Of a DNA stretch of 64,000 nucleotides, positions 1-10,545 are shown one piece after another. Each line of letters begins with the position of its first letter. Position 1 is the stretch's first letter. A model generated the notes under the pieces. The model worked only from the letters and a program-made list of their open reading frames with translations, was not told the origin of the DNA and ran no database searches. This DNA is from Prorocentrum cordatum (taxonomy: Eukaryota; Sar; Dinophyceae; Prorocentrales; Prorocentraceae): assembly GCA_963575745.1 (NCBI GenBank), contig CAUYUJ010022059.1, positions 870,243 through 934,242 on the forward strand, given 5' to 3'. A program made the translations under genes and the position numbers.

Positions 1-151
<151 letters not shown>

Positions 152-312
152 TCTCTTTCAGCTTCTTGGCGGGAGGGCCGAGGTTCTCGGCAGCCTCGGC
201 GCGAGGCTCGGGCCGAGGCGCGAGGGGCGGCGGCGGCGGGGCGCCCGTGGCACCCTCCGAAAGTAAAAAACACATCTGCCGAATGCACTGTGCAATCAGC
301 TCTTCCCTGTCC

Positions 313-368
313 GTGATGATGATGGTGGTGATGGTGGCGGTGGTGGTGGCGGTGGTGGTGGTGGCGTT
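313..368. repeat. (GAT/GGT)n trinucleotide repeat
   Basis: A short run of GAT, GGT and GGC triplets. Any reading frame through it gives only runs of Met, Val or His, so it is not taken as coding. The rest of 152-783 shows no recognisable gene. Confidence 0.85.
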
Positions 369-783
369 AGAGCTGATGGCTGCGACGGTGGCGGGATTTA
401 GAGGTGATGGCTACGACGGCGGCGGCGGCGGCCCAGCCCGCCGCCGCCCCGCTCACCCTGAGCCTCTGAGCCCCTGCTCGAGAGGGCAGCGCCTGCGTGA
501 AGCTGCTGCAGCTGCCAAAGGCCGCGCACTACAGTCGGGCCGCTGAAAAAAAGGAACGCTACATAAAGAACGAAGCACATTCTTGGCCCTGCAAGCGCAT
601 CCGCACCCCAGGAAGGCAAGAGGAAAAATACTGGGGGAAAATATGGAACATCGAGCCCCTTCCAAACCCAAACTGCAAACTGTTCCTTATTTGAGCGCCT
701 TGGCTGCGCGACGAGGCCGCGCCCGAGCGCACTGGGGCGCCCAAGCGCCCTTCTAGAGGCCCACCTCGCACGACATCACTCGC

Positions 784-1371
784 TCAGCTCCACGCGGTCG
801 CCCCGGACGAGCTCGACGCCGCCGCCGCTGGGGTCGCGCCCAGCATGCCATGGGGGAGCTTCGCTGCAGCTGCCTTCGCAGCGGCGTCCTTCTCAGCAGC
901 TGCCTTCTTTGCAGCGGCGTCCTTCTTCTCCCCGGCGGTCGTCTTCAACGCGGCCGCCTTCTCATTGGCCTTCTTCGCGGAGTCGGCCTCGACCTCCTCG
1001 GCCGTTGCCTTCAAGGCGGCCCGCTCCTGCTCCTGGGCCTTCCTCGCGGCCTCGGCCTCCTCAGCGGTTGCCTTCGCGGCGGCAGCTGCCTTGGCGGCGG
1101 CCTCCTCCTCTTGGTGCTTCCTCGACGCCGCCTCGACATCGGCCCCTTCGGCAGCTGCCTTGGCGGCGGCCTCCTCCTCCTGGTGTTTCCTCGCGGCCGC
1201 CTCGGCGTCGGCCCTCTCGGCAGCTGCCTTCGCGGCGGCCTCCTCCTCATCTTGGTGCCTCCCCGCGGCCGCCGCGGCATCGGCCCTCTCGGCAGCTGCC
1301 TTCGCGGCGGCGTCGTCCTCCTCTTGCACCATCGTCGCGGCCCCGTCAGCATCGGCACCTTCGGCAGCTGC
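784..1371 (-). CDS. Alanine-rich coiled-coil repeat protein, probable last exon
   Basis: An open frame on the minus strand encodes an Ala/Glu/Lys-rich protein built from about four tandem units of roughly 23 residues with the pattern AAAERADAEAAARKHQEEE. Further down the units lose regularity and become Lys/Ala-rich (KKAAAEKDAAAK) before a TGA stop. Heptad-like spacing of Ala and charged residues predicts a long alpha-helix or coiled coil, resembling the helical linker of TolA-type proteins in composition only. There is no signal peptide or enzyme motif. The frame opens directly after a TAG at 1372-1374 preceded by a pyrimidine-rich stretch, so this may be an exon beginning at a 3' splice site, with the true start further upstream. 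An internal Met sits at about 1332. The overlapping plus-strand frames (Leu/Gly- or Arg/Pro-rich) look like shadows. Function unknown. Confidence 0.5.
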   Translation of the reverse strand, partial: AAAEGADADGAATMVQEEDDAAAKAAAERADAAAAAGRHQDEEEAAAKAAAERADAEAAARKHQEEEAAAKAAAEGADVEAASRKHQEEEAAAKAAAAAKATAEEAEAARKAQEQERAALKATAEEVEADSAKKANEKAAALKTTAGEKKDAAAKKAAAEKDAAAKAAAAKLPHGMLGATPAAAASSSSGATAWS

Positions 1372-1565
1372 CTAGAGACGGCCTAAGAGACCTCCCAAGA
1401 CGGTGCCGTTCTGCGGCAGCAAGGGTTTCCATACATGGACATTGGTTTTTCCATAACTGAACATTGGTTTTCATAATTGCCACCACGGGTTTCCACAATT
1501 GCTTCCGTGGGCTTAACTGCCACCACAGGTTTCCATACTTAAGAAGAAAATGGAGGACGAGGGCC

Positions 1566-2425
1566 CGGCCGGCTCCTTCCCATTCTTCCCATTCCGGGTC
1601 TCTTTCATTTTTCGTATTCCATCTCTTCGTGTTTTTTTTTTCTCATTCCCGTTCCTTTGTAATCTTCTCATTCCGTCTCCGTCTCATTCCTCCGATTCCG
1701 GTTCCCCCCAATTCTTTCTATTCCAGCGCCTTCCTACTCCTCCCGTTCCGGCGCCTTCCCACTCTTCCTATCTGGGCTTCCTCCCACTCTTCCCCTTCCG
1801 GGCCATCCCACCTTCCCATTCCAGGTGGCTCCCACTCCTTTCATCCCATTCAAATTCCCTTTCATTTTCCCCATTCCAGTTCCGTCCCACTCCTCCGATT
1901 CCGGCTCCCCCCCAGTCTTCCTATTCAAATTCCCTATCCCACTGTTCCATTCCAGCTCCCTCCCACTCCACCCATTCTGGCTCCCTCCCATTCCGGTGCC
2001 TTCCCACTCCTGCCATTCCGGCGCTTTGTAGCTCTTCCCACTCAGGGCATTCTCTTTTTTGTCCTATTCCGGGCCTCGCCCATTCTTCCCATGCGGTTTG
2101 TTCTTACCATTCCAATTTCAACTCTTCCTCATTTTTCCCATCCTTCCCGCTCCCCGTCCCGTTCCGGCTCCGCTCCGCTCTTCTTATTCCGGGTTTCTCC
2201 CACTCTTCCCATTCCAGCTTCCTCCCTTTCTTCCCGTTCCAATTTCTTTTCTGGGCGCCTTCCGACTCTTCCTATCCGTTTTTTCTCTCCCACTCTTCCT
2301 ATTCCGAGCTTCTCCCACCCGCATTCCGGCACCCTCCCAGTCCTTGCTTTCCGACAGCTTTTCCTCCTCACAGTCCGGCGTTTTCCCACTCTTCCTATCT
2401 GGGATTATTCCCATTCGTTTTTGTT
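1566..2425. repeat. Degenerate pyrimidine-rich minisatellite
   Basis: Irregular units of about 23-27 bp built around CCCACTCTTCC and CATTCCGGC/G are repeated roughly 30 times. All three plus-strand frames stay open and give Ser/Pro/Phe/His-rich peptides, which is the expected artefact of such a repeat and not evidence for a protein. Confidence 0.85.
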
Positions 2426-2636
2426 TCGACTATCAAGGGAGCATCAAGTATCAGAGATCGTCTTCTCCCTTCCTGGCTCAATGGAGCGTCAAGCATCAAG
2501 CATCAAGCATCCGCATACCTACATACCCCTTCTCTCTTATTTAATTCGCATCTTATGTATTCAGCTTGTTCGCAAATTATGTCAGGAAACACGTGTGTAT
2601 ACATATACATATATATATATAAATACATAAACACTA

Positions 2637-2819
<183 letters not shown>

Positions 2820-3061
2820 TGATCCACCGCCGCTTTACTGTGGAAAATTGCCGCCCTTTTCCTCCGGAACCCGGGGGTCCCCCCCCCCCCTCCGAAAATC
2901 CCCCCCCCTGCTGGACCCCCCCCCTCCCCCGGCAAAACCCTCCCCCTCCCCTAACCCCTCCCCCCCCCCCCTCGAACTCGAAAACCGGGGGGGGTCACTA
3001 CCGGTTCGAACCCCCCCCCCCCCTCGAAAACCGGAGGGGGGGGTCACTACCGGTTCGAACC

Positions 3062-3412
3062 ACTGAGCTGTCCCACTGTTCCCACCACTGTCCCCACTGT
3101 CCCCACCACTGTCCCCACTGCACCTCTGTCCCATTGTCCCACCGCCGTCCTCGCCACCGCCTTCACCACTGTCCCCACCACCACTGTACCCTCCACTGTC
3201 CTATTGTTTCCACCACATTCCCACTGTCCCCACACCACTGTCCCCACCACCACCGTCCCCACCACTGTCCCACTGTCCCCACTGTTCCCACCATTGTCCT
3301 CACCATTGTCCCCACCACTACCGTCCCCACCACTGTCCCACTGTCCCCACCACTGTCCCGCTGTCCCCTCACCACTGTCCCCACCACCACCGTCCCCACC
3401 ACTGTCCGCACC
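3062..3412. repeat. CCCCACCACTGT minisatellite
   Basis: Tandem units of 9-12 bp (CCCCACCACTGT, CCCACTGT, CCACCACCGT) fill the centre of the palindromic block. Some frames are open but code only Pro/Thr/Val/His repeats. Confidence 0.9.
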
Positions 3413-3748
3413 CCCCCTCGGTTTTCGAGGGGGGGGGGTTCGAACCGGTAGTGACCCCCCCCCGGTTTTCGAGTTCGAGGGGGGGGGGGGGGTTCGAACC
3501 GGTAGAGACCCCCCTCCCTTTTCATGATGAACTGGGGGGGGGGAGGGGTTCGAACCGGTAATGACCCCCCCCGGGTTTCCGGAGGGGGGGGGGGGAAGGG
3601 TTTGAACCGGTAGTGACCCCCCCCGGTTTTCCGCCAGCATCGGTAGAACACGTTCTTTCATATACATATATATATATGTATATACATACACATATACATG
3701 TATGTATGTATGTATGTTTGTACGTACGTACGTATGTATGTATGTATG

Positions 3749-3795
<47 letters not shown>

Positions 3796-3984
3796 CTATA
3801 TCTTTAGAAGCCCGGGGGGGAAACCATCCCCCCCCAAAAAAAAAGATGAATCCCCAGGATCTGGGGTCTTCGGGCTCCCTGGGACGTTCTTGGAAAAAGT
3901 CACCCGGCTTTCCGGGCCTCCACAAATGCCTTGCCAGCAGACCCAGAGCGATCAGTGGGGTCATCAGAGAGGCTCAAGGGAGGC

Positions 3985-4790
3985 CCCAGACAGCACAAGA
4001 GCGCTCCAAGAGGGACTCCAATTGCTTCAGGACGGCCCAGAAGACCCCCAAGGCACCCCAAAAAGTTTTCCACGAGGCTTCCAAAACGCATAAACCGTCC
4101 CATTCCCTTTGTAAACCGTACAATTTTAGCATATTCGCCTTTCGGTTCTCATCAGCTTCCAAGACGGCTTCAAAACCCCCGAGATCGCATCCAAACGCCC
4201 CAAAAGGCCCCCAAGAAAGCTTCAAGACGGCCGAGCCGGGCCCCACGATCGCCCACGAGAGCCCCAAGACAGCCCATGATGGGCCCAAGAGGCCCCCCAA
4301 GGGCTCCCAGCACAGACCCAAAAGGGCCATGGGAGGTCCCCGGAAGTGCCCAAGATGGGTCCACAGGGGCCTCCAGCGGGCCCAAGCTCTCCAGGACGGC
4401 CCAAGAAGGCCCCAGGACGGCCTATGAAAGCGCCAAAACGGCCCACGAGGGCCCCGAAAGCACACCCACGATGCTTCCGAATGCCAACATAAAGACCCCC
4501 AAGGCACCCCAAAAACTTTCCAAGTGGCTTCAAAACGCAAAAATCGTCCCATTCCCTTCGTAAAACGTTCAATTTTAACATCTTCGCTTTTCGGATTCCA
4601 TCAGCTGTCAAGACGGTTTCAAAACCCCCGAGATCACCTCAAAACGCCCAAAAAGGCCCCCAAGAAAGCTTCAAGACGGCCGAGCCAGGCCCCACGATCG
4701 CCCACGAGATCCCCAAGATAGCCCAGAATGGAACCAAGAGGCCACCCAAGGGCTCCCAGCACAGACCCAAAAGGGCCCTCCTGAGCCTCC
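3985..4790. repeat. 11-bp-period satellite with a 451-bp tandem duplication
   Basis: Degenerate units of CCAAGAGGCCC / CCAAGACGGCC type, mostly 10-12 bp apart. Inside it a longer block starting at AGACCCCCAAGGCACCCC is present twice, at about 4042-4330 and 4493-4780 (offset 451 bp). The two copies share a non-repetitive middle containing CGTCCCATTCCCTT. Long open frames with Pro/Lys/Gln or Trp/Gly/Leu repeats are by-products of the short period. Confidence 0.85.
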
Positions 4791-4984
4791 ACCTGATACT
4801 CCTCCTATCATCGCTATCTCCTCCTACCTTCACGGTTTCTGTGAAACGCGACTTCGCCCCATGCAACTTTCAACGCGGGCGATTCGCGCACGCGCGCAAA
4901 AGAACAACACTGAACAACACTATGCATTATCTTTTCATTATACACTAAGGCCTCTTGGGTCTTATAATAGAACCTCCTGGGTCA

Positions 4985-5131
4985 CAAGGGATGACGATGA
5001 AGATGATGAGCATGATGTGATGGAAGAGGAAAATGACGAGCATGAGGACAATACGGAGGAGGACGAGGAGGAGGAGTTCGAGGAGGAGGGCAAACAGCAA
5101 GACGAGCAGGCGGAGGAGGAGGAGGAGGAAG
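4985..5131. repeat. GAT/GAG purine-rich simple repeat
   Basis: A run of GAN triplets would encode an Asp/Glu tail (plus-strand frame from 4861). No other feature supports a gene here, so it is listed as low-complexity sequence. Confidence 0.6.
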
Positions 5132-5486
5132 TATAAGAGTAACATTACGTGCGGCCCTGGTTGCCGCGGCGCGCGGGTCCATCCTGCCGCGAACTCATCC
5201 AATGGGCAAGTTGATTCCATCATCGTGGTGGGTAAATTGGTATGTAAATCCAGCACCATGTTCGCCACTGCGCGCTGCGTAACCGTACCCAGTATGCCCC
5301 AAAACCTGTGTAGTAGACCAAAGTACATGCCCCGCCCCGCTGGATAGCTTCAAGGACGCCTCGACACCGTTCGCGCGCCAGTGCGGAGACTACGGAGACG
5401 CATTGCCGACTCTATGTCCCGCGTACTTCCGCCCCGAAACATTGCAAAACCCCCGACCCAGTATAACGTGCGTCCGCACACGTTAT

Positions 5487-5625
5487 GTCGTTTACTTCTC
5501 CAACTGTCTCCAAGGGTCTACCGCCCCCGTTGCTTCTGCGTGTTCGCGGCGTAGAGGTTCCACTCGTCGGAGAAACGATTGTGATGTCGCAGTACAATGC
5601 AGTACAGAAGCCTTGCGCCAACCCT
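5487..5625. repeat. Partial second copy of the LINE fragment's upstream end
   Basis: The stretch ending near 5590 repeats about 40 bp found at 6350-6392, sharing GGTTCCAC followed by GTCGGAGAAACGATTGTGA. A looser match lies around TTTACTTCTC. It suggests that a second, more decayed copy of the same LINE-derived unit sits next to the first. Confidence 0.5.
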
Positions 5626-5842
5626 AAGCACGGCGCTTAGGCACAGCGGCCGCCACAGAGCCAGGTTTCCGGCAGGACATGCGCGGCCATTCGATTGTGA
5701 AACGTATGCGTAACGACAGAGCGCCCGACCGTGAAGCAGAAAAGCAGGTCGCATCACGATTGTGAAGCAGAAGGCGAGGAGGGAGAGGGAGAGGAGGACA
5801 CGGACGAGGGGGGATTGAAATGGTCTGCTACCACACATCAAC

Positions 5843-6392
5843 TTACTGCAACACATTGTAGACACACTGAACCCATTGCAACTTTGGGCGGCCACGTCTC
5901 CGGACCAAATGCAACTGCTGTGGTGCATTTGTCCCGGGTGCACATACTAAAGATCTGAGATAACTACTATCGGGCAGAAAACATATTTTTGTATACGCCT
6001 GTACGTGTCGCGTGCGCAACACCTCACTCAAACGGTCTGCCCTCGCTATCTACACGACTGGCGTTCGGCACCCTGGAATAGTGCGAGTGTTGAATCCCAG
6101 ATACCCTTCGGAGACAAGGCGCTTGAAAGCTGTCCAATCTGTTCGTGTCTGCTTGAAGTAACTACAACGGTTCGAGATTGTATAATAATTTGGGAACGAC
6201 AATTGCGTCAAACAAACAGATTGTTCTTGACCTTGAGATACCAGTGTGGTTCCAGCGTTTGGTCAATGCTCTGAACAGGCCTCGTGCTTCGCCCAGACGT
6301 CTCGTGACTTTCGGTTTACTTCTCGTTGCCTCTCGGTTGCTGGTCCCTGCGGTTCCACACGTCGGAGAAACGATTGTGACGTCGCAAAACAA
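5843..6392 (-). pseudogene. LINE-type reverse transcriptase, C-terminal fragment
   Basis: Read on the minus strand, 6392-6165 gives a stretch typical of the region after the catalytic motifs of non-LTR reverse transcriptases: a basic segment, then FRALTKRWNHTGISRS and an LFDAIVVPKLLYNLE block matching the family's 'K..l...v...lLYg.E' signature. After one in-frame TAG, the same frame continues with NRLDSFQAPCLRRVSG and an SRVPN motif, again characteristic of LINE C termini. In another frame, 6031-5843 ends in RRRGRPKLQWV, resembling the terminal 'GRPr..W' motif. The in-frame stop and the frame change mark it as a dead fragment. The catalytic motifs further upstream are not visible. Confidence 0.6.
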
Positions 6393-7440
6393 TGTTAAGA
6401 CAACTTGTCCTTTCCAAGTTCAAGCCAAGAGCGATGAAGTCCGTGCGTCTTTGGTCGTGTGCTTGCACTGGCAGACGTGTACCTGCTAGCATACGTTCAA
6501 CATGCCTATATGAGATCAGACCGTCGGCTTCCGCGCCACCACCAAAACCGTGTGGCGAGCATTGAGTATGTCATGTTCGTTCGTGGTCATTGTAGACTGC
6601 CCGTGCGGGTCAGGCAGGCCCTGCGAACGATTTCCAATCGACGCCGCTTGCACAACATATTTGTGTGTTGTTAAAGGTCAAGCATCTTGCAGTTGGGTAT
6701 ACAGATGATCATCTTGCCGCAGAAGGTCCTTTGCATGCGTGCACGCGCGCCTTACCTGTAGTCGCTGCATTCCTCCGGGCAGTCTGTCCTCCTCCCAGTT
6801 TCTGTAGAACGCGGTAGTGTGCATGTTTCCAGCAGGTTAGACGCCTGTAATTACCATCCATGTGTCCATTCTCCTAGGGCCATTGGTTGGTCTGGTGGTG
6901 CGGGGTGTCTCTCACCTGCTGCCAGCTCGCCCCAACATGCACGTTCTGCCCATCCGCTGTATCCGCTGTCTTCACACATCCTGCCGGCACGTTCGGTTTC
7001 GATCAAGCAGTCGGGGCAATTAGGACCAGCGTTAAGATTTCCCCAATGAAATGGCCCAATATTTCCTGCCCGATTGCCGGGAAACCGCAAGTGAGGTTGT
7101 GCAGGGAGTCCGCCAAGCTCACCCAGTAAGTTGGGCGGACTGTCAATAAGCTGATGTTGGGCAAACATCCTTCAAAAACCGGTGAAACATAAATAAATTC
7201 GGCCTCTCGGGGGGCTCGTCAGGGTCCTCTTGGAGCCTTCTTTGACAGTCTTCGAGGCCTCGTTTTTAGGGTAGCTCGGAGCAGTCTTGGGCCGCGGGGA
7301 TGGCTGTCGGATCGCTCTGAGAGCCGTTTGGCGGCCCCGGGCCGCGCCCCGAGACGAGTCCGGACCCCGCCGGGACTGAACACTTACACCAAAAGAGGAT
7401 TTTGAAAATGCGTGCCGGTCCGGGGTCTGCGGGCCCGTTC
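6393..7440. other. No gene recognised
   Basis: This stretch has more balanced base composition than its surroundings and no long open frame with recognisable protein features. It may include more decayed parts of the LINE fragment at 5843-6392. Confidence 0.5.
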
Positions 7441-7449
7441 TCTGTCGCG

Positions 7450-7451
7450 TG

Positions 7452-7483
<32 letters not shown>

Positions 7484-7486
7484 TAG
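7450..7486. repeat. (TA)n microsatellite
   Basis: TATATATATG followed by a TA run. Similar short TA/TG runs recur at 9454-9472, 45728-45825 and 50535-50546. Confidence 0.9.
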
Positions 7487-7949
7487 ATGATAAGAAAATG
7501 GTGGATACTATCCCTTTGAATGCAAGCCTGGAGCAAGTTGTTGAGCGGTTGCGAAACCATCGAGGGTCACAATTCTTCGTTCCCATTGTGCGGACAATGG
7601 CAGGGACAGAAGATGGGATCCTTAGTTTATGTCGTGGGTATGCAATGGATTGAACCGACTTGGCACTTTTAAGGTGTCCACGGGTTCGTTACGTCAAGGA
7701 CTGCGTCGGATTTTTTTGTCGGTTTACGACACGCGTTCGCAGATAATGGTATTCACGAGAAATTCGGCTTGGTACAAAATGATTATGCGGCGAAAGATTT
7801 TGATACGACGACGTCCCGACCCACACGCATTCAGCGCCAGAGGCTCAGCAATCCGATGGGTATTGGTATGTCTGCAGGTGTATCAGGTGTGGAAGCATAA
7901 TCTCCGATACTTTCTGCTTCTAAAGATGCACAACTATCTCGCTGCACGC

Positions 7950-8690
7950 CCTTCCCTATCCGACCCTGACCATCCTCGCGATCCCACCCCTAACACCAAA
8001 ATGCAATCCAATCCGTCGATATAATTGCCGTAGCCGATTGGGTTATGGCCATTTGTGTCGGCGATACCAACCTTACCGTAGACGGGGTCGGTGATGTAAG
8101 CGGTGGTCCTGAATGGGAAGCTTCCCCAACGCAGATGCCATGTGTCGGCGAGTGTCTGTAAGGTATCAGTAGACTTAGGCCGCATGATTCCTGCTCGTGC
8201 TGCATGCCGAGCTCCGCTGGGCCTGAGGAAAAGACAGCGAGAAATAATACCTCGCGATGCGTCGTTCGGGGAATGCAAACGTGCATGGCACTATTACGCT
8301 TCTGCCCTGGTCGAACGTGCAACACACGCATAGTTAGCATGAAATAAACCGATGCAAAATACGATGTTCTGTTTCTGGAAACTGGGATACCATGTCCAAT
8401 ATCGCGTCTGCCAACTCTCCGAACGGACTGCACTCCGTAACCCCAACCGCGCCATCCACTTTAACAAACAAGTTTTTGAAATCATACTCGCAAATCCTGG
8501 CATGTGGATGACTCGTTCCAGTAGAATGCTCGGCCCCTGGGGAAGGGGAGGCCGAGAGGAACACAACCGAATGTCTCGCACGCCTTATATCGGGATCGGC
8601 TGCCTTACATTGGTGTGCGGAAAAGCTGCCCGGACAACATCTTCGTACATTTATTTGGGGGACTGATCCGCAAAACAAGCCGAGCATGAC
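7950..8690 (-). other. Possible decayed coding sequence, unidentified
   Basis: Several minus-strand frames of 75-147 codons overlap here with low repeat content. One contains a GICVGEASHSGPP segment, which resembles a GEAS-hP-GP motif I associate with the start of ORFs in dinoflagellate LINEs. Another has DFKNLFVKVDGAVG. No catalytic motif is visible and no single frame spans the region. It could be the 5' part of the decayed LINE whose C terminus lies at 5843-6392 on the same strand, but the evidence is thin. Confidence 0.2.
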
Positions 8691-8867
8691 GGACGTGCTA
8701 AATCATTTGCATTTATACGTGAAATCAGAACCGTCCTCGTGAGACAAATTAAAAAAAACGGTGGCCTGGGCACTAACAACGGAACCTATCAGAACGGCTT
8801 GCCCCGAAACCGTGTGAGCGCCCCCTCCACGGGAAGACAAACGTAAGGTTATCTTTCCCCAGGCGTT

Positions 8868-9066
8868 TGAAAAATGCTTGCTCCACTAGACGGCCCAAGA
8901 CGCTCCCAAGAGGGCCGCAAGACGGCCCCACAAACCTCCAAGACGGCCCAAAAGCGCCCAAAGAATGGCTCACGACTGCCCAGAGAGGAACCCAAGACGG
9001 CATCCGACGGCCAAGAGGGCTCGCAGAAGCCCCCCCGAAGCCCCTCAGGCCCTACGACGGGTTCAA
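8868..9066. repeat. 11-bp-period CCAAGA satellite
   Basis: A short array of the family at 3985-4790, in the same orientation (CCAAGACGGCC, CCAAGAGGGCC). It ends in a pyrimidine-rich (TCC)n stretch at about 9080-9150. Confidence 0.8.
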
Positions 9067-9539
9067 CAGGCCTCCTTTCTTTTTCCTCCTCCTCGTCCTG
9101 TTTCTCCTCCTCCCCTTACTCCTCCTCTTTTCTCCTTCTCTCCCAGGTGTTCTTGCAAGAAGCTCCACAACGGCTGGGGGAACACATAGTCCATTATCTT
9201 GGCCAGATTTTGGCCCAACGTTTGGCTGCATGTGCATGGGCGTTTGCAAAGTCAGTTGGCGACGGCGGTTCGCCGTAGGCGTCTTCGATATTCGGCTCTC
9301 CCGAACGTGGGGAACTCCATGCACACAAAGGCGTCCACGCTGACAACCGAATGCACACATGTATGCCCGAGCGTTGGCCGTGACAGAAAGCAACACAAAC
9401 AACATGAATATTGCCGCGTGCTGCAATATATGTTTCACACGAACAGATTTGTGTATATATATATATATATCGATCCTGAACAGTGATTGCTCTCTTCTCT
9501 CCCATGTAAAGAAATGTATAATGGGACAACTGCGTTGCT

Positions 9540-9715
9540 TCTTGTTCCGTCGCTGCCCGTTGCTGCGCACTTTGAAGTCCGTCGCCATTTCGCAGCGTCG
9601 CAACCCATTGCCGCCTCGTTCCTGTCCACCTTTGGAGGGGTCCGCCGAGGTTTCGCAACGTCGCCGCTCTGTGCCGCCTCGCTGTCGCCTTCCAGGCTCG
9701 GAAGCATTTTTCCTA
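9540..9715. repeat. About 60-bp tandem repeat, first array
   Basis: Roughly three units containing GTCGCCGC, CCGCCTCGTTCC and a GGGGTCCGCCGAGGTTTCG motif. The same unit recurs at 10365-10545. Confidence 0.65.
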
Positions 9716-9899
9716 ACGCCACGCCACGCCCAAGCACCAACAACACCTGAAAAACACCTGAAACCTTCTGCGCCCACCCCCGTCCGCAACAGCGGACGCG
9801 CGGTCCAAAGCCCCCCCCCTTACAATTCTACAAGGTCTTCCGCCTGCGGGGGGGGGGGCCCTGGGATGATACACTCTGTGAATTCGACGTCCATGAAGA

Positions 9900-10115
9900 A
9901 CAATATCTGGAACCCCATTGGGCCTGGTTTGGCCCCTGGTTTGGCCTGGTTTCGCCGCGCGCACCGCTTGAGACATCCTCAACATCTGCCTGGTTTGGCT
10001 TTGTTTGGGCCCAATTCCGCCTGAGACGACCTCACAAGCTGCTTAGTTTGGCCCTGGTTTGGGCCTGCTTCCGCTTGAGACGTCCTCGTGATTTGACTGG
10101 TTTGGTCCTGGTTTG
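9900..10115. repeat. About 65-bp tandem repeat with CTGGTTTGG motif
   Basis: Three imperfect units each contain one or more CTGGTTTGG words, followed by TTCCGCTTGAGACGTCCTC or a variant. Open frames through it are not protein-like. Confidence 0.7.
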
Positions 10116-10364
10116 GCATGGTTGGTGGTGCTTCGAGCTGGCACATTGCACAAGAGAAATCATCGCAACTCGCCGTGACCACGTTCTCTTCGACACTGAA
10201 TTGATAATCGGCACAAATCATGGTGGGTGTTTGAAAACCGCAATGTTGGCGCTGTGTGCAATGACGGCCCATAATAGTCCACAAATAGCACGAGTGCGCA
10301 ACAAAACGACGGGTCGGCATGGGCGCGTCTGGCGGCGTTCGGAAAACACCTTTCCGAGCCTTTA

Positions 10365-10545
10365 TTAGGGGGGGGGGTCTGTCGAGGTTTCCCAACGTCG
10401 CCGCCCGTTTGTCGCCTCGCTACCGCCCACTTTGTGGGGGTCCGTCGAAGTCTCGCCGCGTCGACGCCCGTTGCCGCCTCGTTACCGCCCGCTTGGGGGG
10501 GTCCACAGTCGAGGTCTTGCCGCGTCGCCGCGCAATTGGAGTCTG
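10365..10545. repeat. About 60-bp tandem repeat, second array
   Basis: Three units of GTCGAGGTTTCCCAACGTCG / GCCTCGTTACCGCCC type, clearly related to 9540-9715 and in the same orientation. Confidence 0.65.

Noticed and set aside
3430-3620. GGTTCGAACC copies as tRNA T-arms or Pol III B-boxes
   Set aside because: No acceptor, D or anticodon arm fits around them, and the word is palindromic and part of an inverted-repeat block.
4861-5136. Acidic 91-codon protein
   Set aside because: Most of it is a GAN-triplet repeat, and the non-repetitive start shows no conserved feature. Kept only as low-complexity sequence.
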